Part shown: piece by piece, positions 49,901 through 61,083 of the stretch
Numbering within the stretch: position 1 is the stretch's first letter
Layout: each line of letters opens with the position of its first letter
Assembly: GCA_950295325.1 (NCBI GenBank)
Contig: OX485804.1
Span: 55,738,001 to 55,802,000 of the forward strand
Source of the DNA: Polytrichum commune
Taxonomy: Eukaryota; Streptophyta; Polytrichopsida; Polytrichales; Polytrichaceae
DNA: 64,000 nt
Direction: 5' to 3'
Position numbers and translations under genes: made by a program
The notes under the pieces: generated by a model
What the model was told of the DNA's origin: nothing
Seen by the model: the letters and a program-made list of their open reading frames with translations, nothing else
Database searches by the model: none

Positions 49901-52900
49901 TTAGGGTGATGGGCTTCTTGAGGTCCACGAACCCGACGGTTTGATTGATTCCAGAACCTGCACTGCTTCTGCCATAGTTGGCCGTTTGCCAGGCACCTGC
50001 GAAGCAACAACAACTGAATTTTTCAGCTCAAGAAATCGAAGCAGAAATATTTGAAGTTCAAGAAACCATAATATTCAAGTTCCCAACAGAATTACAAGAT
50101 GCTAACCCCACAGAGAGGAGGCATGAAGATCAAGTCTCCAGTTCGTTGATCCTACTTCCCTGCCATGCGAGTCACTTATTTCTCTTCAAAATCAGAATTC
50201 AGAAAGTACCAAGATTAGCACCTAGATTAGCATCATGTTGTACTTTGTTGTGATTGAATGAATGTAATAAAATTTGGTGAAAGATCATTTTTGAGGTTTG
50301 TCAAGAGGTCAATCCTACTTTCCTGGCATTATAAAAACTTTTCTTCTCTTCAAAATCAGGACATAGAAATCAGAACGTAGTAAGTACCCACAGACAATCA
50401 CAAGATACTGATCACGCATAAAAGTGTCAGTGTCCCATTCACGAGTAACTTCAGTCAATCCTACTTCCCTGGAATGAAAGCTACTTTTTCTCTTCAAATT
50501 CAGAATGCAGAAAAAAATCAGGAAGTAGAATTAGGATGTAGAAGTACCAATCGCAATCACAAGACGATAACCAAGAGACATCAGGCATAAAGGACCGAGT
50601 CTCTGATTTACAATTCACTTTGGTCGATCCTATTTCCCTGGCATAAGACCTGATTCTTCTCTTCGAAACCAAAAGCAGCAATCAGGATGTAGAAAGTACC
50701 AAAAACAAAGAAGAAGATGCTACACCTCAAAAGATCAGCATGAAGGGTTAAAGTTCAAGATCAGAATGTAGGAAGTACCAAACACAACCACAAAATGCTA
50801 ACCTAGAGAGCACCCGGCATGAAGATTTGAGTTCCTCATTCAATCGTGATGTAGGTCAATCCAACTGTCCTGGCATGAGAGCTACACAGAATTCTTGATG
50901 TGGAAAGAACCAAACGCAATCACAAACTGCTAAACTAGAGAGGTCAGACACAAAGGATTCAGTCTCAAGTACTAACTTCGGTTGGCCTACCTCATTCCCT
51001 GGCATGAGAGCTCATTTTTCTAAAATTAGCTAATTTTCGAATTTTGGACTTCGAAATCCAAAATTCAGAAACCCGGATGTAGAACCAGATTATAGAAAGC
51101 GCCAACCCACAATCACAAACTACCAACCCATCAGGCATAAAGAATCAAGTATCCAATTCACATGCAGCTTCGGTCGATCGTACATCCCTACCATGAGAGC
51201 TAACGTTTCTCATTGAAATCAGAATCCAGAAAGCACCAAACACAATCACAAAATGCTAACCTAGAGGGGATCAGAGACACTAAAAAATTCAGTCTCCAAT
51301 TCACAAGTAGCTTGGTTCAATTTTACTTCCCTGCCATTGGGACTACTTCTACTCTTCAAAACCAGGGTGTAGAAAGCACCGAACACAATCACGAAATGCT
51401 AACCTAGAGAGCATCAGGCACAAAGATTTGACCACTTTCTCTCCTCAAAATTTCCTCGGCGGAAGACAGAAGGAGAGGAACAGGATGGAATGGAATTAAA
51501 TGCAATTTTTTACCTGAGAAGTGCAGACAAGAGCCAGCTTGAGAACTTGGACGACCTCACTCTCCGGGAACAGCGTGAGTTTGGAGTCGAAGCAATCGGG
51601 TCCTCGTCCTTCCTCCAGAGTGGAGATCACATACTCGGCGAGCACGTTCTGTCCACCTTCCGGGTTCTCGACCGGATGTCGACCCGTGACCAATTCCAGG
51701 AGCACCACCCCGAAGCTGTACACATCACATTTAGCTGTGACTTCGGGCTTCGAAAAATTCGCTCCTCCCAGCTCCGGAGCTGCATATCCTCGCATTGTGT
51801 GGAACTTCCGGGTGGCAGCGTATGTGTCCAGGATGGGGAGAAATTTACCCAGGCCGAAGTCACTGATCTTTGGTTCAAAGCTTTCATCCAAAAGTATGTT
51901 GACTGAAGACAGGTTGAGATGCAACACTTGTGACCTGTACCACAATTGATTACAGTAAGCAACAACTCATCCCATTTCACGCACAATGTTTGCTTGGAAG
52001 AGCACCGAAGACCAAGATAATGATGATGATGATGATGGAACACACAGAGCTCCAAAAAATCTACTCGGGTAAAAGACTTGTGACCAGTACCACAATCTAT
52101 TCTAAGCAGCCCATCGATTTGACGCACAATGTTTGTTTCGATGTGCATCGAAGACGATGATGATGATGATGTAGTGAAACATACAGAGCTCCGAAACATT
52201 GACTGAGGTTGAGATGCAAGACTTGTGACCCGTACCACAATCGATTATTGTAGATTAAAGTCCACCCATTTCACGCACAGAATTGGAAGTGTACCGAAGA
52301 AGATGGTGATGTAATGGAACGTACAAAGATTAAAACATTGACTGAGGTTGAGATGCAAGACTTGTGACCTATACCACAATCCATTATAAGCAACCCACCC
52401 ATTTGACGCACAAAACTTGGAAGTGCACCGACGAAGAAGAACATGATGTAATGGAACATACAGAGCTCCAAAATTTTGACCAAGGTCGAGATGTAAAACT
52501 TGTGACCAGTACCACAATCAAGGCAACCCACATATTTGACACACAAAACTTCGACTGTAGGCAAACCCACACATTTGACGCACAAAAGTTGGAAATGCAC
52601 CAAAGTAGAAAAGACAGCAATATAATGGAACGTACAGAGCTCCACAATTGATTCCATGGCAACCCATCCATTTCGACGCACAACCATTGGGAGTGCACCG
52701 AAGAAGAAGAATAAGATGTAATGGAACATACAGAACTCCAAAGAATTGACTGCGGTTGAGATGCAAAACTTGTGACCAACACCACAATCGATGGTGGCTA
52801 AACCCACCCAATTTGACACACAAAACTTGGAAGTGCACCGAAGAAGACGAAGGAGAAGATGTAGTGGAACATACAGAGAGCTCCAGGGATGAATGACTAA

Positions 52901-55900
52901 CCTCAAATCATGGTGTAAATAAGCAAGCCCGCGGGCGACACCAGTGGCAATGCGGAAGCGTCTGGACCAAACAAGAGATGTCTGCGAGCTCTGCTGCTGG
53001 TGCAAATGAGCAGCTAAAGTTGAATTTGCAATGTAATCAGACAACATCAACTGCATCGACGAAGACCAGTAGTAGCCTTGAAGAGTGACCAGATTGGTGT
53101 GCCTCATGTCTCCCAAGCTGTTCATCTCCGACTCAAACTCTTCCGAGTTTTTGATCCGCCCTAACGTCTCCAGTTTCTTAATAGCAATACTTAGCCCATC
53201 ATCAAATGTCGCCCTGTACACAACTCCAATAGAGCCACGCCCAATCACACATTCCTTGTTCAAAAGAGCTTTGGTCCCTGTTTCCCAATCTTCGAATCGT
53301 GTGGGTAGAACTTTGTTGAACAAGACAAGCTTCCCTACAATAGGGCTAACATCTGGGGTTGGAGGTGTGCTCTCATACACCAAAATTTCTGTTTTAGGTT
53401 GTTGAGTTTGCTTTTTCATCGCCCATATGCTGAGCAATGTGATAAGGATAACCCCCAGGGCTATGACTCCGGCTGCGGCTATGGCGATCAGTGCAGAAAC
53501 AGACAACAATCTTCTAGTTGTGTGAACTGAAGGGGGAGATGGGGATGGAGTCAGCTTGCATGGAATGCTCAATGGTGGTCCACATAACCCTGGGTTTCCG
53601 AGGTACGAAGTGTTTCCGAATCGGCCAAGAGCATTTGCCACCGGAATGCTTCCGGACAACAGATTGTATGAGACATTGAAATTAGTCAGGTTCACCATGT
53701 CGCCCAGGCTGCCTGGAATGCTGCCGTTCAGGGTGTTGTTTTGGAGGTAGAGCTCTCTCATGCCTGCAATTTGACCTAAGTCGGAAGGAATGCTGCCTGT
53801 GAGGCTGTTCATGGATAGGTCCCTGAATCATCACACAAACAAGACACATCGTCAACAGAATTTGACGAATTAGTGCTTATGAAGTTTTCGCTCTCCGAAT
53901 CTGATGTCAAGAAGCTTGCCACCGGATGGGATAGGAGCAGGGAATCTATCTTAGCCTGGTTCTGTGAGGAGCCCAGAATCATCATCACAAAAAAGCACGA
54001 CAGTTCAAGCATATCAGAGTTTTATGAACTTTCATACTTCCGAATCTGATGTCAAGAATTTTTCCACCAGATGAGATAGGTATTCAGAGACTAAATAACG
54101 AGGAATCTATCTTAGTCTGGTTCTGTGAGGAGCCAAGAATCATAATCACAAGCATCAAGAGACTACAAGCATAACAGAATTTGATGAACTTTTCGTTATC
54201 CGAATCTGATGTAGAAGTTTGCCACCAGATGAGATAGGTATTCAGAGAAACAAACGAACGAGGAATCGATCTTAGTCTGTGTCTGTGAGGAGCCCAGAAA
54301 TCTTCACAGGCATCTCGAGACATTGAACATAATAAAATTTGATGAACTTTGCCACCAAATGGGATAGGTATGCAGAGAATGAACGAGGATTTTTACTTTA
54401 GTCTGATTTTTGTGAGGAGCCAATCATCATCATCATCACAAGGAAAAAAGACATTATGCATAAATACAGAATTCGATAAACTTTTTCCTCTCAGCGATTT
54501 ATCAAGGAGGAATTTGCCATGGCCAGATGGGAGAAGGAGAAGGGAGACTTACAAGGTTCGAAGAGAAGTGAGGTTGACAAAATTGGGAGGAATGATCCCT
54601 TGCAACCCTGCGTGTGACAGGTTGAGAAGCTCCAAGACACCAAGCTGCCCAATCTCCGAAGGTATTTCTCCACCAAGCTGGAAGTTGTCTCCGAGGCTCA
54701 CAAAAGTGAGTTTCTCCAGAGTGCCAATCTCCAGTGGAATGCCACCCTGCAGATCGTTGTGGCTCAAATCCAAGTAAGTGAGGTTGGACACATATCCTAC
54801 TTCCGAAGGGATGGAGCCTGAAATGTTGTTTTGATGTAAATCGACATAACCCAGGCTTGTGAGGCTTCCGAGTGCAGATCCTGGTATGAAGCTCGAGAAG
54901 CCATTCTCGGCCAGGTTTATGCCCAACAGATTTGTGCAGTTCCCTATCGACGAGGGAATGGCACCGGAGAGTCTGTTGCCTGCAAGTGACATGTAATGTA
55001 ATGTGTCACAATACTGGAACAGCGATGGAGGCAACTCTCCGCTGAAATAGTTCTGGGACAGATCCAACATCCGCAACCGTGCCAGGTTGCCAAGACCGCC
55101 GGGTATGGCTCCCGACAACGCATTCTCACTCACATTGAGCTTCCATAGCGTCCCTGCACACAAAGCCAAAGCAGATTGTCACAATACTGGTCTCAATTCG
55201 GCCACAGCAAAAACCAAAGTCAGAAATGCAAGGGGAATGAAAGGTCGACGTTCGACAACAGCGGAGCACTCTTTCCTCCCAGATTGCTCAAAACAACACC
55301 TAGATTAGAGCGAAAATCCATCTTGACATGGAAAAACAACACTCCTTTACTTGCTCTCAACTTTCAAGCATGCTTGCAGTAATAGCGTCGATGGTAGAGA
55401 AGAGTGTTCTAATATCAAGAATTTGTGACCTAGGTGGGAATTTTTAGTGGCGAGGACTAAGCGCCAAATCACAAGACTGTCTCACTTTGGTAGCAAAAAC
55501 AAGTCAGAAATGCAAGGGGAAAGAAAAGGTCTTCAGGACTCAAAACAACACCTAGATTAGGGCGAAAATCTAGACTTGCAAAAAAATTAAAAAAATTAAA
55601 ACTCACTACTTGCTCTCAATTGTCAAGCAAACTTGCAGTATTAGCGGCGGCAAAGAAACAAGTGTTGAAACATGAAGAATTTGTGGGCGAGGTGGAATTC
55701 TTTAGTGGCGAAGGCTAAGTGGTATCAATTTCCAAAAGCTCGGGAGAAATAGGTTGCAAAAACAAGTCAGAAATGCAAGGAAAAAAAAAGGTCGACCATC
55801 ATCAACAGCAGCACACTCTTCCCTTCCAGATTGCTACCACACTCTTTAGAACTCAAAACAACACCCAGCGTAGGGCGGAATATGATCATCTTGACTTGCA

Positions 55901-56486
55901 AAAAATAAATCCTCCACTTGCTCTCAACTTTCATGTAGGCTTGCAGTTGCAGTGAAAGCGTCGGTAAAGAAGGAGAAGAAGAGCGCAGAAAACATCAAGA
56001 AATTTCTGGGCAGAGGTGGAACATTTTTAGTGGTGAGGACAAAGTAGGTAAAGTACCAATTTCCGAAAGCTCGGGAGGGATAGGTCCCGAGAAGTTGTTC
56101 CTGGAGAGCACGAGGGTCCTCAACGTGGACAGATTTCTCAGTGCAGGCGAGATCGGCCCCGAAATCCCAGCGCCGGTGAGGAAAAGCTTCAAAACTGTGC
56201 GATTGGAGTTGCAAGTCACCCCAACCCACAGACACGGATCTGGTTGTGAGCTAGCATTCCACGAACTCAGTGATCCCTGGGGATCAGCCACAGCAGCTTT
56301 GAACGCCAGGAGAGCCTCTCTCTCGCCAGTGTTCACAACTAGAGCTGTCACTGTCCCCACACACAAAAGCAAGAAAATTTCAACCGCCAATATTGCAGCC
56401 CGGATCAACTCATGTCGCCATGGTGGAATGCTAAACTGTGAGGATTTTGATCCTGTCCGTGTCACCTTTGCCATTTTCTTGTTCAC
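49901..56486 (-). CDS. LRR receptor-like kinase of the At1g12460 type, 5 exons, 822 aa
   Basis: Exons (minus strand): 56057-56486, 55153-54553, 53822-52902, 51934-51514 and 49996-49901 (TAA); GT-AG junctions, 2469 nt, frame closes. The start could also be Met5 (56474). Order: signal anchor (about residues 24-48), LRRNT ([13 protein letters not shown] ... CLWVGVTC), LRRs up to about residue 410, a proline/serine linker, a membrane helix (about 449-478), then the kinase. P-loop GRGSIG (about 538-543), beta-3 Lys559, and DFG (676-678) are present. The catalytic loop reads HLNLSSVN (656-663): HRD is HLN and the following Lys is Ser. The Arabidopsis relatives also have HLN, so this clade is probably catalytically weak or a pseudokinase that signals by scaffolding. 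Acts at the plasma membrane; ligand unknown. All four introns hold tandem arrays. Confidence 0.93.
49997..51513 (-). repeat. intron 4 tandem array of the LRR kinase gene
   Basis: The 1517-bp intron is almost wholly built of about eight units of 130-230 bp. Each has variants of CCTACTTCCCTGGCATGAGAG (landmarks near 50151, 50314, 50460, 50630, 50860, 50990, 51180 and 51323), then CTCTTCAAAATCAG, AGAAAGTACCAA, CACAATCACAA, TGCTAACCTAGAGAG and CAGGCATAAAG. Unlike introns 1 and 3 I see no copied exon sequence. Confidence 0.85.
51935..52901 (-). repeat. intron 3 tandem array carrying copies of the exon 4 start
   Basis: Units of about 140 bp. Each unit, in gene orientation, contains GATTGTGGTAnnG followed by GTCACAAGTnTTGCATCTC, i.e. 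the 3' splice site plus the first 20-40 nt of exon 4. Copies end at 52085, 52230, 52369, 52507 and 52777; the true exon start is 51934. The AG is kept only in the true site and in the 52369 copy. A unit without this part lies near 52640. Confidence 0.9.
53823..54552 (-). repeat. intron 2 tandem array of the LRR kinase gene
   Basis: Four units of about 127-161 bp marked by TGTGAGGAGCC (53963, 54124, 54284 and 54411), preceded by GGAATCTATCTTAG-like words and CCACCAGATGAGATAGG. The sequence is unrelated to the other intron arrays. Confidence 0.85.
55154..56056 (-). repeat. intron 1 tandem array carrying a copy of the exon 1 end
   Basis: About three units of 260-330 bp, marked by AGTCAGAAATGCAAGG (55219, 55503 and 55765) and CTCAAAACAACACC. 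The segment 55721-55753 repeats the last bases of exon 1 and the donor region (true copy 56051-56084): the copy reads CCCGAGCTTTTGGAAATTGAT where the true site has ATTG|GT, so the donor GT is lost. Confidence 0.85.
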
Positions 56487-57070
56487 ATACTACTCCTACC
56501 ACCACCCCCACTACTACTAATACTACTACTACTGCTACTCCTTGTAGAGATTCTTCTACTTCTCTTTCTACCGATACTCCGAATGCTTCAAATTCTGCAA
56601 CCAGGGTTGGGGTTGTAATTATTGTTGCTGGTAGTGGTGGTGTTCGTGTTGGTGAGCACTGTGATTGCCCGGTGTCATCATGGGTTCCGCATTCGGTATT
56701 TGAGGAATATTGGCTTACAAACTTCTTCCTCAGCTCCATGCCTTCATTCACAATTCCCTCCTGATGATAATGATGATGCTGCTGCTGCCCATTTGCGTGT
56801 CCTACCTACTTGCCCATCAATGGTGTTGGTGTTGGTGTTGGTGTTGAAGATGATGATTCTCACCTGAATTTACTCCCACTTCTCTGATTCCACCGGAAGG
56901 CATAAAAAAAGGTTGGCAAGAATGAATAAATGAATTAATGATAGAGAGAATGAGAGAATGAATGAATTCCGCCCCCTTGAATTCTTCTCGAGCCTCAAAA
57001 AAAACCTACATTCCTCTTCTTACACGCCTTCTACACGATGATGATGATCACAGGTCTGCACTGGATAATC

Positions 57071-57072
<2 letters not shown>

Positions 57073-57114
<42 letters not shown>
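57073..57114 (+). repeat. (GA)n microsatellite upstream of the LRR kinase
   Basis: A pure GA/CT run of about 42 bp, 590 bp upstream of the LRR kinase ATG. On the gene strand it is a CT tract; CT/GA tracts are common in plant 5' regions. ATG/CAT and ACT trinucleotide runs flank it (56515-56540, 57036-57050). Confidence 0.9.
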
Positions 57115-57116
<2 letters not shown>

Positions 57117-57159
57117 TGATTTCTCCTCGTATAAATAATAAGTTAGTGCATATTCTCAA

Positions 57160-57905
57160 CGGATGTCAAGGATTGCCACCACCACTCCGGAGCGAGCTTC
57201 CAAGTGGTCTCCGGACACCACCACCATTTGACCACCAACTTAGTAGCAGCAACGACACACGGACAAAGGCACTACGGAAGATTCGCGGGTCACGTGATTT
57301 GTGGAGTTTTTGACAAAACACTTTCAGGGAATCTGTGATGGAACCACTCAACTCAGCTCAGCTCAATTCAAATCAACTCAACTCAACTCATCCGCCGCCA
57401 TTAAAAAATCCATCACAAATTTCATGCCCTGTCTCATCATTCCCCAGTGGCCAGACAGACAGGCCTTCTGCAATCCTCAGCAGCTCGTGATGATGATGAT
57501 GATGATGACATTGATGATCCACGCCCAGTACTACTCACAAATCTCTTCAAACCCGCTAAACAACAAATAAGAACGAGGATTGCCACCACGGATCTGTCCA
57601 GGGTTGTCTTGTCTCCTCCCCAACTTCAAATAAAAAACAACACAAGTAGGTAGAGGACAGACAGCTCGGAGCTTCCTTCCTTCCAACTTCGCGACACACG
57701 GACAAACGGTACTGCTGGAGATCCGTGGGTCGCGTGATTTCTGGAGTTTTCCCACAAAACCTTCACCACTCCACCCATCCGGAGTAACAATCTACATTGC
57801 GCTATCTCATCCCTGGGCACCAAAATCTCCAGCTCGTGATGACGATGATGATCCTCAGTATGAGGAACTTAGAAATCTCTTCCTGCAAACCTGCTCATAC
57901 TGCGG
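57160..57905. repeat. imperfect tandem duplication upstream of the LRR kinase
   Basis: Two units. Shared landmarks: GGATTGCCACCAC (57170 / 57577), CGACACACGGACAAA (57253 / 57692), CACGTGATTTGTGGAGTTTT versus CGCGTGATTTCTGGAGTTTT, and CAGCTCGTGATGA (57481 / 57830). Spacing varies from about 350 to 440 bp because of indels. This is probably part of the LRR kinase promoter or 5' UTR. Confidence 0.75.
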
Positions 57906-58269
57906 AGTGAGTAAGTGAGTGAGTGAGTGCGTGCAGCTTCCTTGGTAAGTTAAGTTACATTAACCCATGCTACTGCTACTACTACTGCTCCTCCTGTGAT
58001 CGATTGACCGATCGATCGATCGATCGCTCTGTTGCGAAGGCAGGGAATCCAATCGACGTTTTGAGCTGCAAAACAAAGTGGGGATTGTCACAGGAAGGAA
58101 GCAATGCATGGCAACGGATGGAAACGTGCGCTGTTTGGAAGGGAGCACATTGTGGGAAGCTGTTTGCACCAGCAACGGCAACGGAAGGGCCACCGAGAAA
58201 GCCTCGCAGCGGGGGACGGGACATCCCAGGACGGCTCTGTCCTGGGATCGGACGGGACGGGCTGGGTCG

Positions 58270-58335
58270 AGTCGGGTATCTGGGATCGGGTATCTGGTAT
58301 CTGGGATCGGTTATCAGGCGTCGGGTATCGGAAGA
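58270..58335. repeat. short GGGTATCTGGGATC minirepeat
   Basis: Variants of GGGTATCTGGGATC occur four or five times in a row within a GC-rich block (58200-58600). The block has open frames on both strands because it is GC-rich; none shows a domain. Confidence 0.7.
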
Positions 58336-58599
58336 ATGAGTCCCGGGACGGGCATGCGGGGAACGTGGGCTCAGGCACGTTGTTGGTAGAGTTCGCATTT
58401 GCTCGCGTTCCCCTATGGTTCCTATATGTTCCCTATGTTCCCCGTGGTGCCAGGCTGGTGTGTTGGCGTCTTTTGTGTTGGCGGCAGCTGCGGTTGCCTT
58501 TCAGCGGCTATAGGGGCGCCTTCTTGAGTCCTCATTTGACAAGGGCTCTTGTCCAAACTGGGTCCAAAGTGTGGCCTCTAGTGGCAGTCTGAAGGCGGG

Positions 58600-60000
58600 T
58601 TTACGTCGCTAGGGTCGAGGACCAAAGAAACTCCAAAATCAAGTGATTGTGTTGGTCGAGAGCATACTTTTGGACACAAGGAGTTTACATTTACACGATG
58701 TTCACACTAGGACCGGTGGTTGGCTCACAACAGGGGAGGGTTCCCCTTATGATAGGAGCCTTTGTCTTGTATGCAGTGAAGTGAGCGGATGAACTTGCAC
58801 TGCATGTAATGCGCATGTAATGCAGTGAGGTTGTTGTGACTAGGACGAAAAATCCCTCATTTTTGGAAAGAGGTGATCTTTCCCTATCAAGAGGGACTCA
58901 CTCCTCCTGTTGCCAAGGAGCATCGAATTGGCCCTAACAATGTGGGCACAGCATTCGAGGGTTTGGGTTCAAGGTATGAAAAAATGAAGTGGCTAGCATT
59001 AATGCAGCGCCACTTTCCAGTCAAATCTTGCCGCTCCCCGTTCAAGAAAACGTTCATTCCTTCTAATTTTTCCAAACAGTTTTATGATTCACAACTATTA
59101 ACCAGACGAGACAAGTTGCCATCCCATCGAACGATTCAAAGGGCGATCGCTTCGACCTCTTATCACTATGCATGTCCACTTTTGGAATGCCAATTTGTGT
59201 GGTCAGCAATTGCTAACCATGTAAGACCACCGTAATAGTACTAAGCAACTAGATAGCAGTCTCTCTCCAAAGACAAAAGGTTGTGATCACATAACTCCAC
59301 TATATTACAAATGTTTGTAAGAACATTTACACTACACAACTTGAATGCTTCCCCATGAAAAGGACATCTTGGAATCAAAGAAGAATTATACATGCCCGAT
59401 ACGTGGTCCCACGGAATGAATTGAGTAACGTTATAATCATAATAAATTCCATATAGAGTTGGAAGTGGCCGCTTTGAGATCACATACGTTACTACTCCAC
59501 ATGTCGGAAGTGCACAACCAAACAAAGATGGGAAGGGATCCGGGCCTTGAAGTCTACTTTCCCTTCCTTTTTTTTCTTTTTTGGAAACACATGCGGGAGC
59601 GTTGGCCTCCATAATTTTATACTGCACAAGATACCTCCGCCCCGTACTACAAGGAGATTCCAAACGACTTGTGGATGAAAGTGAGCCTTTCTCTTCATCC
59701 CAAAATAATGTAACATAATTGCCGAGGCCCCACCCCACCCCCTTCACATGATTTGGGCCAAAGCCATGATGAGGAAATTCACCATACTATTCTCCCTCTT
59801 TAGTATGACACGTTTGGGAAACACAAAAAAAAAAATTGTATTATCGAGGTGTCGTCTTCTCATTAATATGACAAATGGCGTAAAGTTGTCGTATTATGGA
59901 GGGAATACGTAAACATAAGTAATACGAGCTTAAATATATATGGCCAATATTGTATTGCCATGATACGGAGTGAAACTCAAGACGGTTCATAGTCAACATT
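58600..60000. other. no supported gene
   Basis: The two longest open frames (58873-59235 plus; 59241-59747 minus) show no family motif and no splice context. They could be fragments of unknown genes or chance. Confidence 0.35.
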
Positions 60001-60019
60001 TAAGGATAACTCTCTGTAA

Positions 60020-60160
60020 CAGTATTCAAATCCATAATAGTGTTAAGTGGGACTGATAGTATTCCACATAATATTCTCCATGTTTAGTCTAGATGTGGGG
60101 GATATTCTATGAAATACTATCTGGTCCACATAACATTGTTATGGATTTGAACAATGTTAT
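60020..60160. repeat. short foldback, about 60-bp arms
   Basis: TTCAAATCCATAATAGTGTTA at 60027 and its inverse TAACATTGTTATGGATTTGAA near 60122-60142, with ATAGTATTCCACATAATAT / ATATTCTATGAAATACTAT in between. Non-coding MITE-like hairpin. Confidence 0.65.
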
Positions 60161-60314
60161 GTCATACAAATTAAGGAAGGGCCACATGGGCATCCCAGTG
60201 TGAAGCCCAACCCAGTACCTCAATACATGAATTTTGGATGACACAATATAGGTCCAGGTTGGGTACATGCCCATCTTAACCTCAAAAACTTATTGAATAG
60301 CTTTTACTCTGGTA

Positions 60315-60690
60315 AAATCAATAGACCTTGAAGTACAATCTACACTATGTTATATCAGCCTCTTTAATGTCACTCCTTCTCTCATATTCCAAAACCCTAG
60401 GGAGTGGATGTTCTCAGCTTAAATCTCACCCCATGTTGTCATGTTTCCCTCCCATATGTCATGGGGTTTGACATTAAAATAAACCACCAAAGAATTCGAA
60501 CCACACACTCGCACGCATCACATTGTCATCATTGGTAATTGTTGTCATTATTACAATGTTGACTTTGTGTTATTCCATAGTGTCACGTGCTACACTAATG
60601 CTCTTTTATTATGCATGCATGTTAACACTACAAAACTCCTTAATATCACGTGCACTTTGGTTACCGCGTCGAGCATGCTATTACGGAGTT
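60315..60690 (-). repeat. dispersed repeat family E, copy 3 (inverted)
   Basis: Reverse complement of the 37330-37690 repeat over most of its length, including CACGTGCACTTTGGTTRC at its right side and TGACTTTGTGTT in the middle. Confidence 0.7.
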
Positions 60691-61083
60691 TAAAGTGTAT
60701 GTTGAAGAGCCTAAGGTAGGTACACATTGATTAGTAGGGTCAAATGGTCAACTATGGTTGGGTTATGGCTACAAGTTGGGATGGTCACATATTTTCAATG
60801 GTTGTGCTTATGGTTGGGATGGCTCAAGCTTATGTTGTATTCAAAATGTATGATTTGTATGCAAATCATACATGACCGATCATGATATTCTTAAAGGCAG
60901 TCGTAAATGACAACTTCTTTTAGAAAAAGCATGAATTAAGAGCATCTCCACCGGCAAGGGTTGGGCTCTAATCAAGGTACCTAGCCTTGAAAATTGGTAG
61001 TTGTTGAGGGCACGGTGATGGATCAATGTAGGTATTAAATAAGCTTACCAAATGTGGGGATGGACACCTTGGGTTTGAGTACG

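Noticed and set aside
49997-51513. Regular repeats resembling a CRISPR array
   Set aside because: Units are 130-230 bp, diverged, without short identical repeats or unique spacers, and they lie in a plant intron.
51490-52160. Plus-strand ORFs opposite the kinase exon 4 and intron 3
   Set aside because: Antisense shadows of the kinase exon and the repeat units; no motif.
52271-53812. Single 513-aa uninterrupted protein on the minus strand
   Set aside because: Only the first about 307 codons are kinase-gene exon 3; the rest is intron 3 tandem repeat. GT at 52901-52900 and AG before 51934 join the family-conserved sequence exactly.
57923-58592. Overlapping ORFs of 100-160 aa on both strands
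   Set aside because: GC-rich low-complexity sequence has few stop codons; translations show no domain and several frames are open at once.
59241-59747. 168-aa minus-strand ORF
   Set aside because: No family motif; composition is unlike the clear genes of this window. Kept only as part of an unassigned stretch.
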